From Hygrophila difformis (Eukaryota; Streptophyta; Magnoliopsida; Lamiales; Acanthaceae), in NCBI GenBank assembly GCA_030278955.1, contig JAOANR010000003.1, positions 60,505,628 to 60,569,627 on the forward strand: a stretch of 64,000 bases of DNA, read 5' to 3'. Of this stretch, positions 24,149 through 35,488 are shown in pieces; positions within the stretch are counted from its first letter, which is position 1, and each line of letters begins with the position of its first letter. The translations under genes were made by a program, and so were the position numbers. The notes under the pieces are model-generated. The model was not told the origin of the DNA. It ran no database searches and saw only the letters and a program-made list of their open reading frames with translations.

Positions 24149-24890
24149 AGAGTGTATGGCGACAAAGGGTTTTAAAATATTTTATAAAAATTTTGGCAGC
24201 ATAACCCCTTATATTGCATTACATGGGTGTGCGTTGTGATCCGTGGGATCACAACGGGGAAATTACATTGCAACCCGTGGGGTTACAATGTGGTGCAATA
24301 CAATATAGGGGATGCAATTTTAAATAAAAATGCATAAACACTTTAACACTAGCCCTTTTAGATCTAATGCACTAGAGAGAGAAAATAAAAAGCAACAATA
24401 CTACCTAATACTAAAAAGAACAAGAGCAGAATAATAAAAATAAAAGAAATGGCTAAAACTAGTACAAGAAGCAAAAATACAAACTAACTATGCTAACACT
24501 AAAAATAAAGATAAAACTAAAATAAAATAAAACCTACATTAAATCTATCAAGGGTACATATCAAGTGTTTATGCACTTATTAAAATAAGGAAAGCAATAA
24601 AACCTAACTACAATACCAAAACATGGTTCAAAATACACCCATTGATTTAAGTGTTTGAAACCCACAAACTACAAAATATAAAACTGGAAAAACAAGAAAT
24701 GAACACTAGCTACACTATTTTATTACAAAGCATAAATTAAAGCTAAGCTAAAGTCTATTACTACATTGCATAAAATTAAAATAGACTAAACTACCTATCT
24801 AATAAATTCTTGGAGAGCACAGTGGTGCCTCCAAGAACAGTAAAACTAAACTAAGTGTAGCTAGGTTACTGTTCAAGGGGGGTGGGAGGA

Positions 24891-24900
24891 TATATTTATA
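24891..24900 (-). promoter_or_regulatory. TATA box in the 3' LTR
   Basis: The minus strand reads CTCTATAAATATATCC. If used, transcription would start near 24865. This would put about 1.85 kb of the LTR in U3 and about 4 kb in R-U5. Confidence 0.6.
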
Positions 24901-25329
24901 GAGGTGGAAAATTAGCCCTAGGCCCATTAGGCCCATCTGGTCGCCAAACAACTGCTTTGTCGCGGAATAGGGACAAAACACTTTTTGGCTCCAAGATGGC
25001 GCCCAGGAGGGGCCGGGACTTGAGGTCCAGGAGGAAAAGACGAAACTCCTTGTGCCTGCGGGACTCCAGCTCCTGGGACCATGCAGCAGATTTGACATGT
25101 GAGTATTGAATTAATTGAGGTCACGTGACCTGCTGTCTCGGAGGGGCTGTCTCTGTCGCGGAGAGGCTGTCGCGGTCGAGGTCCATTTTGTCGCGGAACC
25201 ATGTTCCGCGACAAACTTTTGTGGCTTGATTCTCCTCTCACAGTCTCGGAATAATTTTGGGCGCGGAGCATTTTTCTGGGCGCGGAGCACTTTTCTGGGC
25301 GCGATGTGTTACTCCGCGACAGGGATTAA

Positions 25330-26130
25330 TTCTCTTCTCTCTCTTCTCACTTTTGATTCTCGATTTCTCTTCTTTCTTCTTTTTATTTTCTGTTCGTCTC
25401 TTTCCTCGTTCATTCCCAGTTTTCCATTTCTTGCTTCTTTCTTCTTCCTCTTTCTTCTTGTTTCTTTTCTCCATTGCTTCTTCTTTCGATTTCTTCTTCT
25501 TTCTTCTTCATCCACCCTTCCTGATTTCTTTTCTTCTCTTCCTCCATTTCCGTCTCTCTTCCCTCTTCTTCTTTTTGTTCCTTCTCTGTTTTCTGAAATC
25601 GGGCTTGTGAATGGTGGGCGGCGGCTGTGGTGCGAGCGATCGGAGTTGAAGGGGCGACAGGACGGAGATGTAGAAAACAGCCGCGGTGGCCGGAGCGGCG
25701 GCGGAGCTCGGTGGATTTGGAGACTGGAGGTGCGGTGGCATGTGGCTCTCACAGCCGTGGCCGCGGCGGATCTGGGCTCTCGGATCTGTGGGGAAGGCGA
25801 CCGGAGCTGCTGTCGGAGTTGGAAGGGGATGGTGGTGATGATGGTGGTTCGTCGGAGGTTAGTGATGGTGGTGGTGAGGATGAGTTGTGGCCGGAGGCGG
25901 CGGGAATGGAAGTGGATGGTCGGAAATGGAGCGGATTGATGAGGAAGGAGTTGTTGGAAATGGATGATGGATGCGGTGGCCGCGGCGGTGGTTCTCGGTG
26001 GTGGCGATGGGATGATGGTGGTGCTCGCGGACGAGGGGGCTGAGATGGGTTGCCGGAGGGGTGGTCGGCGGCGGCGGCGAAAGCGGCGGCGGCGGCAGCT
26101 AAGGTTAGGGTTAGGGTTAGGATTAGGGTA
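25330..26130. repeat. Pyrimidine tract and GC-rich block in the 3' LTR
   Basis: 25330-25595 is almost pure C/T on the plus strand. 25600-26100 is strongly GC-rich, with GGCGG/GGTGG repetition unlike the AT-rich surroundings, followed by four TTAGGG-like units (26103-26128). Open frames here are low-complexity translations. The block sits in U3 and may be captured host DNA; no source is recognised. Confidence 0.55.
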
Positions 26131-26722
26131 TGGGGTGATTGGGCTTTAGGGAATGTGGGCTTGACACTTGGGCCAAGTGGTTTGGGCTTGTGGAGTGATT
26201 GAATTGGGCCAATGTGATTTTGTGGTGTTGGGCCAATAGCACTCTTGGACTTAATAAAATCTTTGGGCCAAATTACCTGTAATTAATTTAAATTAACAGT
26301 AATTAGTGGACCATTTAATTCTTAATTATAGCTTAAAACAGAAATAGAAATAAACAAACATAAAAATTAAAAATATATACATCAAAATATAAAATAATAT
26401 AAATATAATATTTATTCCACTTGATTATTTGGTTTGTGATCCATTTAATGAACCCGTGTTCCACCAAATAGACAATACCGAACCAAAATTAATCAAGTGT
26501 AGGATTTTTAATATTTTTATCATGTTTTTGGAGTTTTTAATATAAAAGTAATAAAATAACAATATTTTTGTATTTTTCAATACCAGCTTATTATTTATAC
26601 AAACTTGCATATATCTGTCAAATTCGACTGCTTTCTTATGTAAATAAGACCGGAATGCGATCAGATGTCCGTATTAGACACGGAAATAGATTGAAAATAA
26701 TGGTCAATTTTGGCCATTATCA

Positions 26723-26737
26723 ACATCCTCACATTTA
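26723..26737 (-). promoter_or_regulatory. Polypurine tract candidate of the LARD-like element
   Basis: The minus strand reads TAAATGTGAGGATGT directly before the 3' LTR start TGATAATGG. It is only moderately purine-rich (GTGAGGATG). Its position next to the LTR supports a plus-strand priming role. Confidence 0.5.
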
Positions 26738-28241
26738 ATACTGATCGTCCCCGAGCAGTCAGAGTCAATGTTCCTAAGAACACGGACTCTACATATTCAA
26801 TCTATTTTCGTGGCTTCAAAAATATCATTCTTTTCAGATTGGGATAAGACAATCGAAAACTACAAGTATTAAATTCTCTTGATTGCAGTATTTAATGAAA
26901 TGATATTTCTCACTTAATCAGGCCTACAAATCAGTCATTATTGATAATTTTTCATGAATATCATGTTTAGAAATAATCATTGATTTAATTCTAGAATTAA
27001 AGTATGACATGAACATAATTAAAAGCAGAGCCTCACATATGGTAGGAACGGAAATTTCACTCACTCTCAAAAAAGGGGTTTTATCAATGAGCACTCATAA
27101 TCAAAATTAATTAAATTGTCCCATATGCTTGCAATTGGACCAACTCGCCACCGGCTCATTTCTTCAAATCGAGATCATGAGGTCTTATTCAAGGGTTGTA
27201 ACGGGGCATACGGTTGTAACATTAGGTAGGAAAGGAAATTATTGGGCTAAAAAGTGGCAAGAATTAATTCTATCATAACTTGGCATATTTTTATTTAAAA
27301 ATTTATGATCATCAATATTTTTGTTTTCCTTTTGCTTTTCTTTTTCTATTGCATGACATTAGACTATGTCTAATTTGCTTTGTCATTTGCAATTTATTTG
27401 TGTTGAATGGAATTCAACACACACATTTTTTTTTTTTTTTTTTGTGTTGAATGGAACTCAACAATTTTCTTCTTCTTCTTCTTTCTTTCTTTTTTTTTTT
27501 TTTTTTGAATCGGTTTATTGAATACCGATTTGAAATTTTGTTGATGATCAAAAATTGTAATGCCTTGATAAAATTTACTCTTGCCCACTTGGGTTTGAAT
27601 TTTTTGGTCATTTTTGAAGGCTAGGAATAATATAGTGGGTTTCAAAGAAAAATTAGGCTTATAGGCTCAAAGTGGTTAATCCTAAAGGGAAAAATATTTT
27701 TGGGTTTGGAATTCAAACGAAGGCCAAAAATTTGGGTTTTTCTAAGTGCCTCGATCATATGCTCGATTTTTGGAATATGTCATGGTCTTGAATCGGTCCC
27801 AATCGCAAGTTCTAGTTTCCTTTAATCAAAATGATTTTCACACATCAAAGAAAAGAATGAGTAAAAATGACTCATGGCTCAAATCTCACATGGAATGGTT
27901 GATTCATGTCATACAATATTCTTAAATTTAATCTTTGAAAAATTCTTACAATCTATTCAATTAAATTCTCAACATGAAGACTCATTACCCAACAAGATGA
28001 TTATATCATTAGATTTTTATAGCTCAAAACCTCAAAAATTCATATCATGCATGTCTTCAATTATATTATCCCAATTTAAAAGTTTGAAAATTTAATCATG
28101 AACCAAAATCAAGTATGCGAATTCTTAGACAGAGTTATGCATGCTTTGTACTGGGTTTTAAAAACATAAAACAATAAAAATAAACAAAAAGAAAAGTGAC
28201 ACACACTTTTTTTTTTTTTTTTTTTTTTTTTTAAGTGAAGA

Positions 28242-28274
28242 ATCAACATCCTCACATTTTGAGCCTTGCTCGAA
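28242..28274 (-). repeat. Polypurine-like motif copy 2 with hairpin
   Basis: ATCAACATCCTCACATTT recurs here in the interior and leads into an inverted repeat, CTCACATTTTGAGC ... GCTCGAAATGTGAG, with one mismatch. Confidence 0.6.
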
Positions 28275-28761
28275 ATGTGAGTAAATCAATTCCTACTTAA
28301 ACACATTATCAAAATCAAAATAAAATAAAAGAGGAGGGAGGGAGGGAGAAAATATTAATCATAAAAGATAGAAAAATAATTCCGATAGCCTTTTTCGTCA
28401 AACCAATTAAATGTTCGACGATTTTTGGCTATGTGTGATCGTTTGGTTCGTCGAACAAGGCGATTGTTCGATGCCCAATACTTAAGAAAAATTCTGATTT
28501 TCATCAAAATTGTTCAATCACATTTTTGAATTTTATAGAATTTAATCTACTACATTTGCTTGCATAAATTAGGTCGGATTAATTCTGTTCTTATAAAAGT
28601 TATTCCGGATTTTAAATTGCTTTAAATTCCAAGAATACTTTCAATTAATCACAGAATCGATCCAACCGGGAACCTGTTTTGCAGCTTTAACTTTCTTTTT
28701 GGTAGTTCCACAAATTCCTGCAAAGCAAACACAAAAGAAGTTATCGGGTTTTCTCAAAAAT

Positions 28762-28800
28762 ATCAACATCCTCACATTTAGAGTCTTAGTACTCTAAATG
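28762..28800 (-). repeat. Polypurine-like motif copy 3 with hairpin
   Basis: ATCAACATCCTCACATTTA leads into a perfect 10-bp inverted repeat, CATTTAGAGT-CTTAGT-ACTCTAAATG. Confidence 0.65.
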
Positions 28801-29230
28801 TGATTCAATTGACTAACACCCAAATTATTTAATATAATATGCACAAGAGATACATATATATATATATAAATATATATAGATGTATATATATGATTTTGAC
28901 TTGCAGAAAATTAGGTTGGATCAATTCTGTGCTTGTGAAAATTATTCCGGATTTTATATTTCTTTGAATTCCGGATATAATCTTCGGTCAATTACAGAAC
29001 TAATCCAACCAGGAACCTCTCCAGATGCTCAGTCGGGACAGGGGCGACGGAAAATGCGATGATGGCCGTGGCTTGTCCGATGGTGGTGAGCAATTGCCAT
29101 TCCGAAGATCTGCTGCTCCATTTATCGTTTCACCAGTGATGAGGGTTTCCTCAGCGCAGTGGTGGTAATGAGTTGGATGGGCGATGGAGCAGCGGTGAAG
29201 CTTCGTGGTCCGGATGTGGTGGAGATGACA

Positions 29231-29396
29231 AACACGTGAGTCTCACGTGTTGTGCAATTTACAATTGCCAATTAGTGTAGCTCCACTGCTACACTTCTCC
29301 ATTTTTCTTTGATTTTTCGTTTAATTAACCTAGATTTTGCAATGGGCGAAGTGTAATTAAACGAAAAGTCAAAGTAGTGTAGCCCCAATGCTACAC
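29231..29396 (-). promoter_or_regulatory. Stem-loop cluster near the primer site (possible packaging/dimerisation signal)
   Basis: In order: a 21-nt palindrome with 10-bp arms AACACGTGAG/CTCACGTGTT (29231-29251); GCAATT-TAC-AATTGC (29254-29268); GTGTAGC-TCCACT-GCTACAC (29275-29294); a 21-bp inverted pair, 29307-29327 with 29354-29374, matching at 20 of 21; and a second GTGTAGC-CCCAAT-GCTACAC (29377-29396). The region starts about 240 nt inside the primer site on the element's strand, where LTR-element RNAs usually carry packaging signals. The function is inferred. Confidence 0.6.
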
Positions 29397-29481
29397 TTCC
29401 ACATTTAACTCCGTACACCATTTTGATGGCTCCATGATTCCTGCAAGCAAAAATACCCAATTGGTTAGGTTTTCCCCTCAA

Positions 29482-29520
29482 ATCAACATCCTCACATTTA
29501 GAGTCTTAGTACTCTAAATG
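29482..29520 (-). repeat. Polypurine-like motif copy 4 with hairpin
   Basis: It is identical to copy 3 over the motif and hairpin, and the preceding module (ATTCCTGCAA...GGTTTT) is also related. Confidence 0.65.
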
Positions 29521-29631
29521 TTTAATTGATTTGAGGGTACTTCTCTGTTCTGAAATAATTATACTGAACTAACACTAAACTAACTATGAGTAATCAGGAG
29601 TGTAATTCTCTTAATAAACGACGCTGCATCC

Positions 29632-29649
29632 TCCCCGGCAACGGCGCCA
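29632..29649 (-). promoter_or_regulatory. Primer binding site, tRNA-Asp type
   Basis: The minus strand reads TGGCGCCGTTGCCGGGGA directly after the 5' LTR. It is complementary to the CCCCGGCAACGGCGCCA 3' end of plant tRNA-Asp. It fixes the element's orientation. Confidence 0.9.
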
Positions 29650-32394
29650 TGAAACTTTTGACAAATTTCATTAACACGAGTATTTTTCAATAAAATATAT
29701 CAGGATTGGATTTATTAAATGAAGGAGTTATGATTTATGGAATGGGTTTAAGGATATATTAAGAGTATTACTCTTTATTACTCATGTGAGGGGCTTTAAT
29801 TTCAAATGGCAATGTGGTCCTCTCTGCCATGAAACTTCTGACAAATCTCATGATACAACCGGGATAAATTGACCTTCAGCCTGTCACACTGAGGGTCCCC
29901 GGCATATGTGCCATGATACTTCTCATGATTTCATGTCATGAGATTCCCTGCCATGAAACTTTCGGCAGATTCCCACTACATGAGTATTTTCTGAAAATCA
30001 CATTTTTATTTACTCGTGTTAAGAAACTGTGCCCCCGAAAGCGCACGGAGTCAAAAATTGCAGTAATTTATAGTAAGTACCGGATCGTTCACTGGAGGAT
30101 GTGCGATAGAAGCAGGGCCCACGCCATTTACTAAGATTTTCCACTCGGTTACTCGATTCAAGTTTGAGAAATGACTAACAACTACTTGACATAATTTAAA
30201 CTGAGTTATGAAAGCAATCAAAATAAAGCAGATAAAATTATTCTAGAAAGCGAATTAAATTTAATCTAAGAAAGCAATAAAATTATTCTAAGAAAGCGAT
30301 TAAAATTATTCTAAGAAAGCAGATTTAAAATGAGACAGAAGGGACAGGAAGAAAATAATAAAAATTGGACAAGATTCAGATGAAACACAGTTAAACTTCC
30401 ATTTTAATACACAGATCTTTGTTTGGGATAATCCTTTCAGTTAGCTAATTCTCATGCTCTCTATACCATGTTCCCTTTAACAGACAGGTACTTACAGTAA
30501 GAGTTTACATGCTCTTAAGGCAACAAATTCTAAGATACCACAGACTCACAACTGCTCCCGTCAGAGCGTGTCATTTATCTGTGGTGGACAAGCAACACCT
30601 GACAAATCATTTATTGAAGTGTCAAGTACTGCTATCATTCCCCCATGTCACACCCAAAGATTCTAATTAAGCCCTGAACTATCCCTTAACTCTCAGTCCT
30701 AGTAGCAGTTACACAACTCTCAATACAACCGAGTAACCTCTAACGAAAGCAGTTAAAAGAAAGCGTTAAAGAAAGCATTTAAAATCCTATCACTCGGAAG
30801 TTTTAAAAGTCTGACCCTGGTAGTAAAAGAAAGCCCCCAGTCAGAATGACCGGATGTGGATCAAGAATTCCCTATTCTCGGTGAACCGCTCGCAGTGTTC
30901 ACTTCTCGTCGGGTGGTTATGAGATACAAACTAATGAAACGAACTAATAAATTAGTTCGTTCCGGATGCACTCACTCAGGACTCAAAAATAGGCTTTGGC
31001 AGAAGAGGATAGCAGTTGAAAGAATACTCAACCCTACCTTAGAAAATAACCAAGGCCTGGATGTTGTTCCTCTAGTATTATCTGTCACACCTTATCGGAA
31101 TCCAAGTGGAATCTGACCCAGTGCAATATTTAATACAAGATTTCCAACAAACAGCAATTTTGGAAAATAATAAATCTGAAAATCATTCCCTATCAGGTAC
31201 TAGACTCTCAATTAAAACACAGATCCTTTCAGTCTAGGTGAGACCTAATCGCTGACTCTGCTTCTAATTTCCCAAAATCAACCCCCAGTCGGATATGAAT
31301 TAGTCATAACTGTCGAATTTATCCCTTACTCAGATCCGGATTTTATAAAGGAGTTTTTGTTGGAAATTTATTATGAAACATCTGATCAAGATTCCTGTGT
31401 CCAAGGGAAGGATCCCAAAATAATATTGACCACAATATCTACATAATAATATCATGCATAATTTTATAAAGAAGTGTAAAATTAAGTAACCCAAAATATA
31501 AAGTGGGTTTAGACAGAAGTTGATACACAGAGATGAAATAGCCGGAGATGAGAAGAATTTTGGCTAAAGAGAATGCCAGAAATAACTGGGGTGATCTGGA
31601 CTGCAAACATCTGCTATCCAGTTCCCAATTATTCCAGATGGAAAGATTTTAGACAGCAGAATAATCTTAAATGACAGTGGTCGCTATCATTCAGACCCCT
31701 ACTGTCTGTGAATCAGAGAAAAACCTACATGTTCTTTCACTGTCTTAATTACTAGACAACAATGACCTATGTCGTCTAATGTTGGCACAGTTTGAGATTC
31801 GGGTTTGAAATTAAGATAAAGAAAGAGAAACTGTATCCGGATAGGAGTCAGCTGAGCAGCTATTATAATCCCGGATGGACGAACCGCCAAGGCGTCCACC
31901 GACCACTATCCGGACCATGCAAAATAACATCTAATAATTAATATACAGAATACGAGCTAGTTATCCGTGTGGGAATACCCGCCAACATTAATCTGATATA
32001 TTCCTTATTAGCTGTTTCACACAACACGGGTAAAGACAAAATAAATAAAATAAAAGAAAAATATTTTTGGTTCATCTTGCATGAGAGACATTGGTTTCTC
32101 ATGCAAGGTATGGAAATGATTCCATAATTACTCTTTATGTCTAAATAATCACTCATTCCGTAATTAATTAATTACAGTCCAGATTATATACTTAGATCAT
32201 TAGAGTTTAATTTCTTTTTGTAGAAGAATCTTTTAATGGGGAATTGAACAAAGTTCTTTATATCAAATTAATCATGGGTTGAGATCATTGGATTTCAACC
32301 TCAAAATATTAATATAAAGGTCCAATTAATTAATGGAGTGAGATGAAGAATAAAAATTTGGCAAAAGTGCCACTTTGTCGCGATGCAGAGTTCG

Positions 32395-32910
32395 TGTCGC
32401 GGAGCGTGGCTCCGCGACAAAGGTTTCGCGACAAAGGGGTGGGAAATAAGAGAAATGGGATTTTGAAAATTAGGGTTTGCTTTGTCGCTTAAGCAAAAAT
32501 TTTGTCGCGGAACATGGTTTCGCGACAAAGAGGCATAGCGACAAAGAGGGTTGAAAATTGGTAAGGACATAATTCCTGGTCGCGGAACAAGGATTTTGTC
32601 GCGGTACGTGGTTCCGCGACAAGGGTTCCGCGCCAGAGTCCTCCCAGAATAAAATTACAAGAATTTGGGTCCTTGGTCGCTAATCAAGGATTTTGTCGCG
32701 GAACGTGGTTCCGCGACAAGAGTTGCACCGCGACCAAGGGGTTTCAAAATTAATGGCAATGCATAATTTTCTGTCTCGGAATAAGATTTTGTCGCGGAAC
32801 GTGGTTCCGCGACAAGGGTGCTCCGCGACAAAAGCCCTGCAGACAAAATGCAAGAATTTGGTCCTCTGTCGCTAAACAGGGGTTTTGTCGCGGAACGTGG
32901 CTCCGCGACA
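32395..32910 (-). repeat. Tandem hairpin array in the 5' LTR
   Basis: It has the same six ~96-bp units as in the 3' LTR, starting at 32395, 32503, 32597, 32694, 32790 and 32886. The isolated seventh hairpin is at 33951-33975. Confidence 0.85.
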
Positions 32911-33652
32911 AGAGTGTATGGCGACAAAGGGTTTTAAAATATTTTATAAAAATTTTGGCAGCATAACCCCTTATATTGCATTACATGGGTGTGCGTTGTG
33001 ATCCGTGGGATCACAACGGGGAAATTACATTGCAACCCGTGGGGTTACAATGTGGTGCAATACAATATAGGGGATGCAATTTTAAATAAAAATGCATAAA
33101 CACTTTAACACTAGCCCTTTTAGATCTAATGCACTAGAGAGAGAAAATAAAAAGCAACAATACTACCTAATACTAAAAAGAACAAGAGCAGAATAATAAA
33201 AATAAAAGAAATGGCTAAAACTAGTACAAGAAGCAAAAATACAAACTAACTATGCTAACACTAAAAATAAAGATAAAACTAAAATAAAATAAAACCTACA
33301 TTAAATCTATCAAGGGTACATATCAAGTGTTTATGCACTTATTAAAATAAGGAAAGCAATAAAACCTAACTACAATACCAAAACATGGTTCAAAATACAC
33401 CCATTGATTTAAGTGTTTGAAACCCACAAACTACAAAATATAAAACTGGAAAAACAAGAAATGAACACTAGCTACACTATTTTATTACAAAGCATAAATT
33501 AAAGCTAAGCTAAAGTCTATTACTACATTGCATAAAATTAAAATAGACTAAACTACCTATCTAATAAATTCTTGGAGAGCACAGTGGTGCCTCCAAGAAC
33601 AGTAAAACTAAACTAAGTGTAGCTAGGTTACTGTTCAAGGGGGGTGGGAGGA

Positions 33653-33662
33653 TATATTTATA
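33653..33662 (-). promoter_or_regulatory. TATA box in the 5' LTR
   Basis: TATAAATATA on the minus strand. This is the copy expected to start genomic RNA synthesis, near 33627. Confidence 0.6.
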
Positions 33663-35488
33663 GAGGTGGAAAATTAGCCCTAGGCCCATTAGGCCCATCT
33701 GGTCGCCAAACAACTGCTTTGTCGCGGAATAGGGACAAAACACTTTTTGGCTCCAAGATGGCGCCCAGGAGGGGCCGGGACTTGAGGTCCAGGAGGAAAA
33801 GACGAAACTCCTTGTGCCTGCGGGACTCCAGCTCCTGGGACCATGCAGCAGATTTGACATGTGAGTATTGAATTAATTGAGGTCACGTGACCTGCTGTCT
33901 CGGAGGGGCTGTCTCTGTCGCGGAGAGGCTGTCGCGGTCGAGGTCCATTTTGTCGCGGAACCATGTTCCGCGACAAACTTTTGTGGCTTGATTCTCCTCT
34001 CACAGTCTCGGAATAATTTTGGGCGCGGAGCATTTTTCTGGGCGCGGAGCACTTTTCTGGGCGCGATGTGTTACTCCGCGACAGGGATTAATTCTCTTCT
34101 CTCTCTTCTCACTTTTGATTCTCGATTTCTCTTCTTTCTTCTTTTTATTTTCTGTTCGTCTCTTTCCTCGTTCATTCCCAGTTTTCCATTTCTTGCTTCT
34201 TTCTTCTTCCTCTTTCTTCTTGTTTCTTTTCTCCATTGCTTCTTCTTTCGATTTCTTCTTCTTTCTTCTTCATCCACCCTTCCTGATTTCTTTTCTTCTC
34301 TTCCTCCATTTCCGTCTCTCTTCCCTCTTCTTCTTTTTGTTCCTTCTCTGTTTTCTGAAATCGGGCTTGTGAATGGTGGGCGGCGGCTGTGGTGCGAGCG
34401 ATCGGAGTTGAAGGGGCGACAGGACGGAGATGTAGAAAACAGCCGCGGTGGCCGGAGCGGCGGCGGAGCTCGGTGGATTTGGAGACTGGAGGTGCGGTGG
34501 CATGTGGCTCTCACAGCCGTGGCCGCGGCGGATCTGGGCTCTCGGATCTGTGGGGAAGGCGACCGGAGCTGCTGTCGGAGTTGGAAGGGGATGGTGGTGA
34601 TGATGGTGGTTCGTCGGAGGTTAGTGATGGTGGTGGTGAGGATGAGTTGTGGCCGGAGGCGGCGGGAATGGAAGTGGATGGTCGGAAATGGAGCGGATTG
34701 ATGAGGAAGGAGTTGTTGGAAATGGATGATGGATGCGGTGGCCGCGGCGGTGGTTCTCGGTGGTGGCGATGGGATGATGGTGGTGCTCGCGGACGAGGGG
34801 GCTGAGATGGGTTGCCGGAGGGGTGGTCGGCGGCGGCGGCGAAAGCGGCGGCGGCGGCAGCTAAGGTTAGGGTTAGGGTTAGGATTAGGGTATGGGGTGA
34901 TTGGGCTTTAGGGAATGTGGGCTTGACACTTGGGCCAAGTGGTTTGGGCTTGTGGAGTGATTGAATTGGGCCAATGTGATTTTGTGGTGTTGGGCCAATA
35001 GCACTCTTGGACTTAATAAAATCTTTGGGCCAAATTACCTGTAATTAATTTAAATTAACAGTAATTAGTGGACCATTTAATTCTTAATTATAGCTTAAAA
35101 CAGAAATAGAAATAAACAAACATAAAAATTAAAAATATATACATCAAAATATAAAATAATATAAATATAATATTTATTCCACTTGATTATTTGGTTTGTG
35201 ATCCATTTAATGAACCCGTGTTCCACCAAATAGACAATACCGAACCAAAATTAATCAAGTGTAGGATTTTTAATATTTTTATCATGTTTTTGGAGTTTTT
35301 AATATAAAAGTAATAAAATAACAATATTTTTGTATTTTTCAATACCAGCTTATTATTTATACAAACTTGCATATATCTGTCAAATTCGACTGCTTTCTTA
35401 TGTAAATAAGACCGGAATGCGATCAGATGTCCGTATTAGACACGGAAATAGATTGAAAATAATGGTCAATTTGGCCATTATCACCTCC

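Larger units (their letters stand above)
20888..26722 (-). repeat. 3' LTR of the LARD-like element
   Basis: 5,835 bp; on the minus strand it runs TGATAATGG...GTTTCA. It differs from the other LTR by one T in a TTTT/TTT run at its outer end (26707-26712), and I noticed no other difference where I compared them. It contains the same TATA box, hairpin array, CT tract and GC-rich block as the 5' LTR. Confidence 0.92.
26723..29649 (-). other. Interior of the LARD-like element (non-coding)
   Basis: AT-rich with no coding domain. It contains poly-T tracts (27427-27442, 28208-28232), a TA microsatellite near 28860 and imperfect modular repeats. One ~125-bp module at 28556-28680 recurs at 28896-29020 (ATTCCGGATTTTA..., CCAACC-GGAACCT). 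Each module set leads to a polypurine-like motif followed by a hairpin. The primer-site end (29231-29396) is densely folded. Confidence 0.75.
20888..35483 (-). mobile_element. Giant-LTR, non-coding LTR retrotransposon (LARD-like) inserted in LINE copy 2
   Basis: Two near-identical 5.8-kb repeats (20888-26722, 29650-35483; offset 8762) have TG...CA ends and flank a 2.9-kb interior. The outer flanks carry the 5-bp duplication cctcc (20883-20887, 35484-35488). Orientation is minus, because a primer site complementary to the 3' end of tRNA-Asp abuts the inner end of the right LTR. I find no gag, protease, RT, RNase H or integrase. Large LTRs and a non-coding interior define LARDs; these LTRs are longer than the roughly 4.5 kb I recall for the original cereal LARDs. 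It must move with another element's proteins. Confidence 0.9.
29650..35483 (-). repeat. 5' LTR of the LARD-like element
   Basis: 5,834 bp, the partner of 20888-26722. On the minus strand it should drive the element's transcript from the TATA at 33653-33662. All features of the other LTR recur at +8762: hairpin array 32395-32910, CT tract 34092-34357, GC-rich block 34362-34862. The near-identity of the two LTRs indicates very recent insertion. Confidence 0.92.

Noticed and set aside
23893..24165. 90-codon frame with a thrice-repeated LVAEPRSATK peptide
   Set aside because: The peptide repeat is the translation of the tandem DNA hairpins; open frames on the other strand show the same periodicity.
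25115..25939. 274-codon open frame in the LTR (repeated at 33877-34701)
   Set aside because: The translation is Phe/Ser/Leu from a pyrimidine tract, then Gly/Arg/Val from a GC-rich block. There is no domain, several overlapping frames are equally open, and it lies in the LTR U3.
26103..26128. Interstitial telomere repeat
   Set aside because: Only four TTAGGG-like units; plant telomeres are TTTAGGG, and the motif is part of a repeated LTR.
29632..29649. tRNA-Asp gene fragment
   Set aside because: Only the 18 nt next to the LTR match, in primer-site position and orientation; no tRNA body is present.
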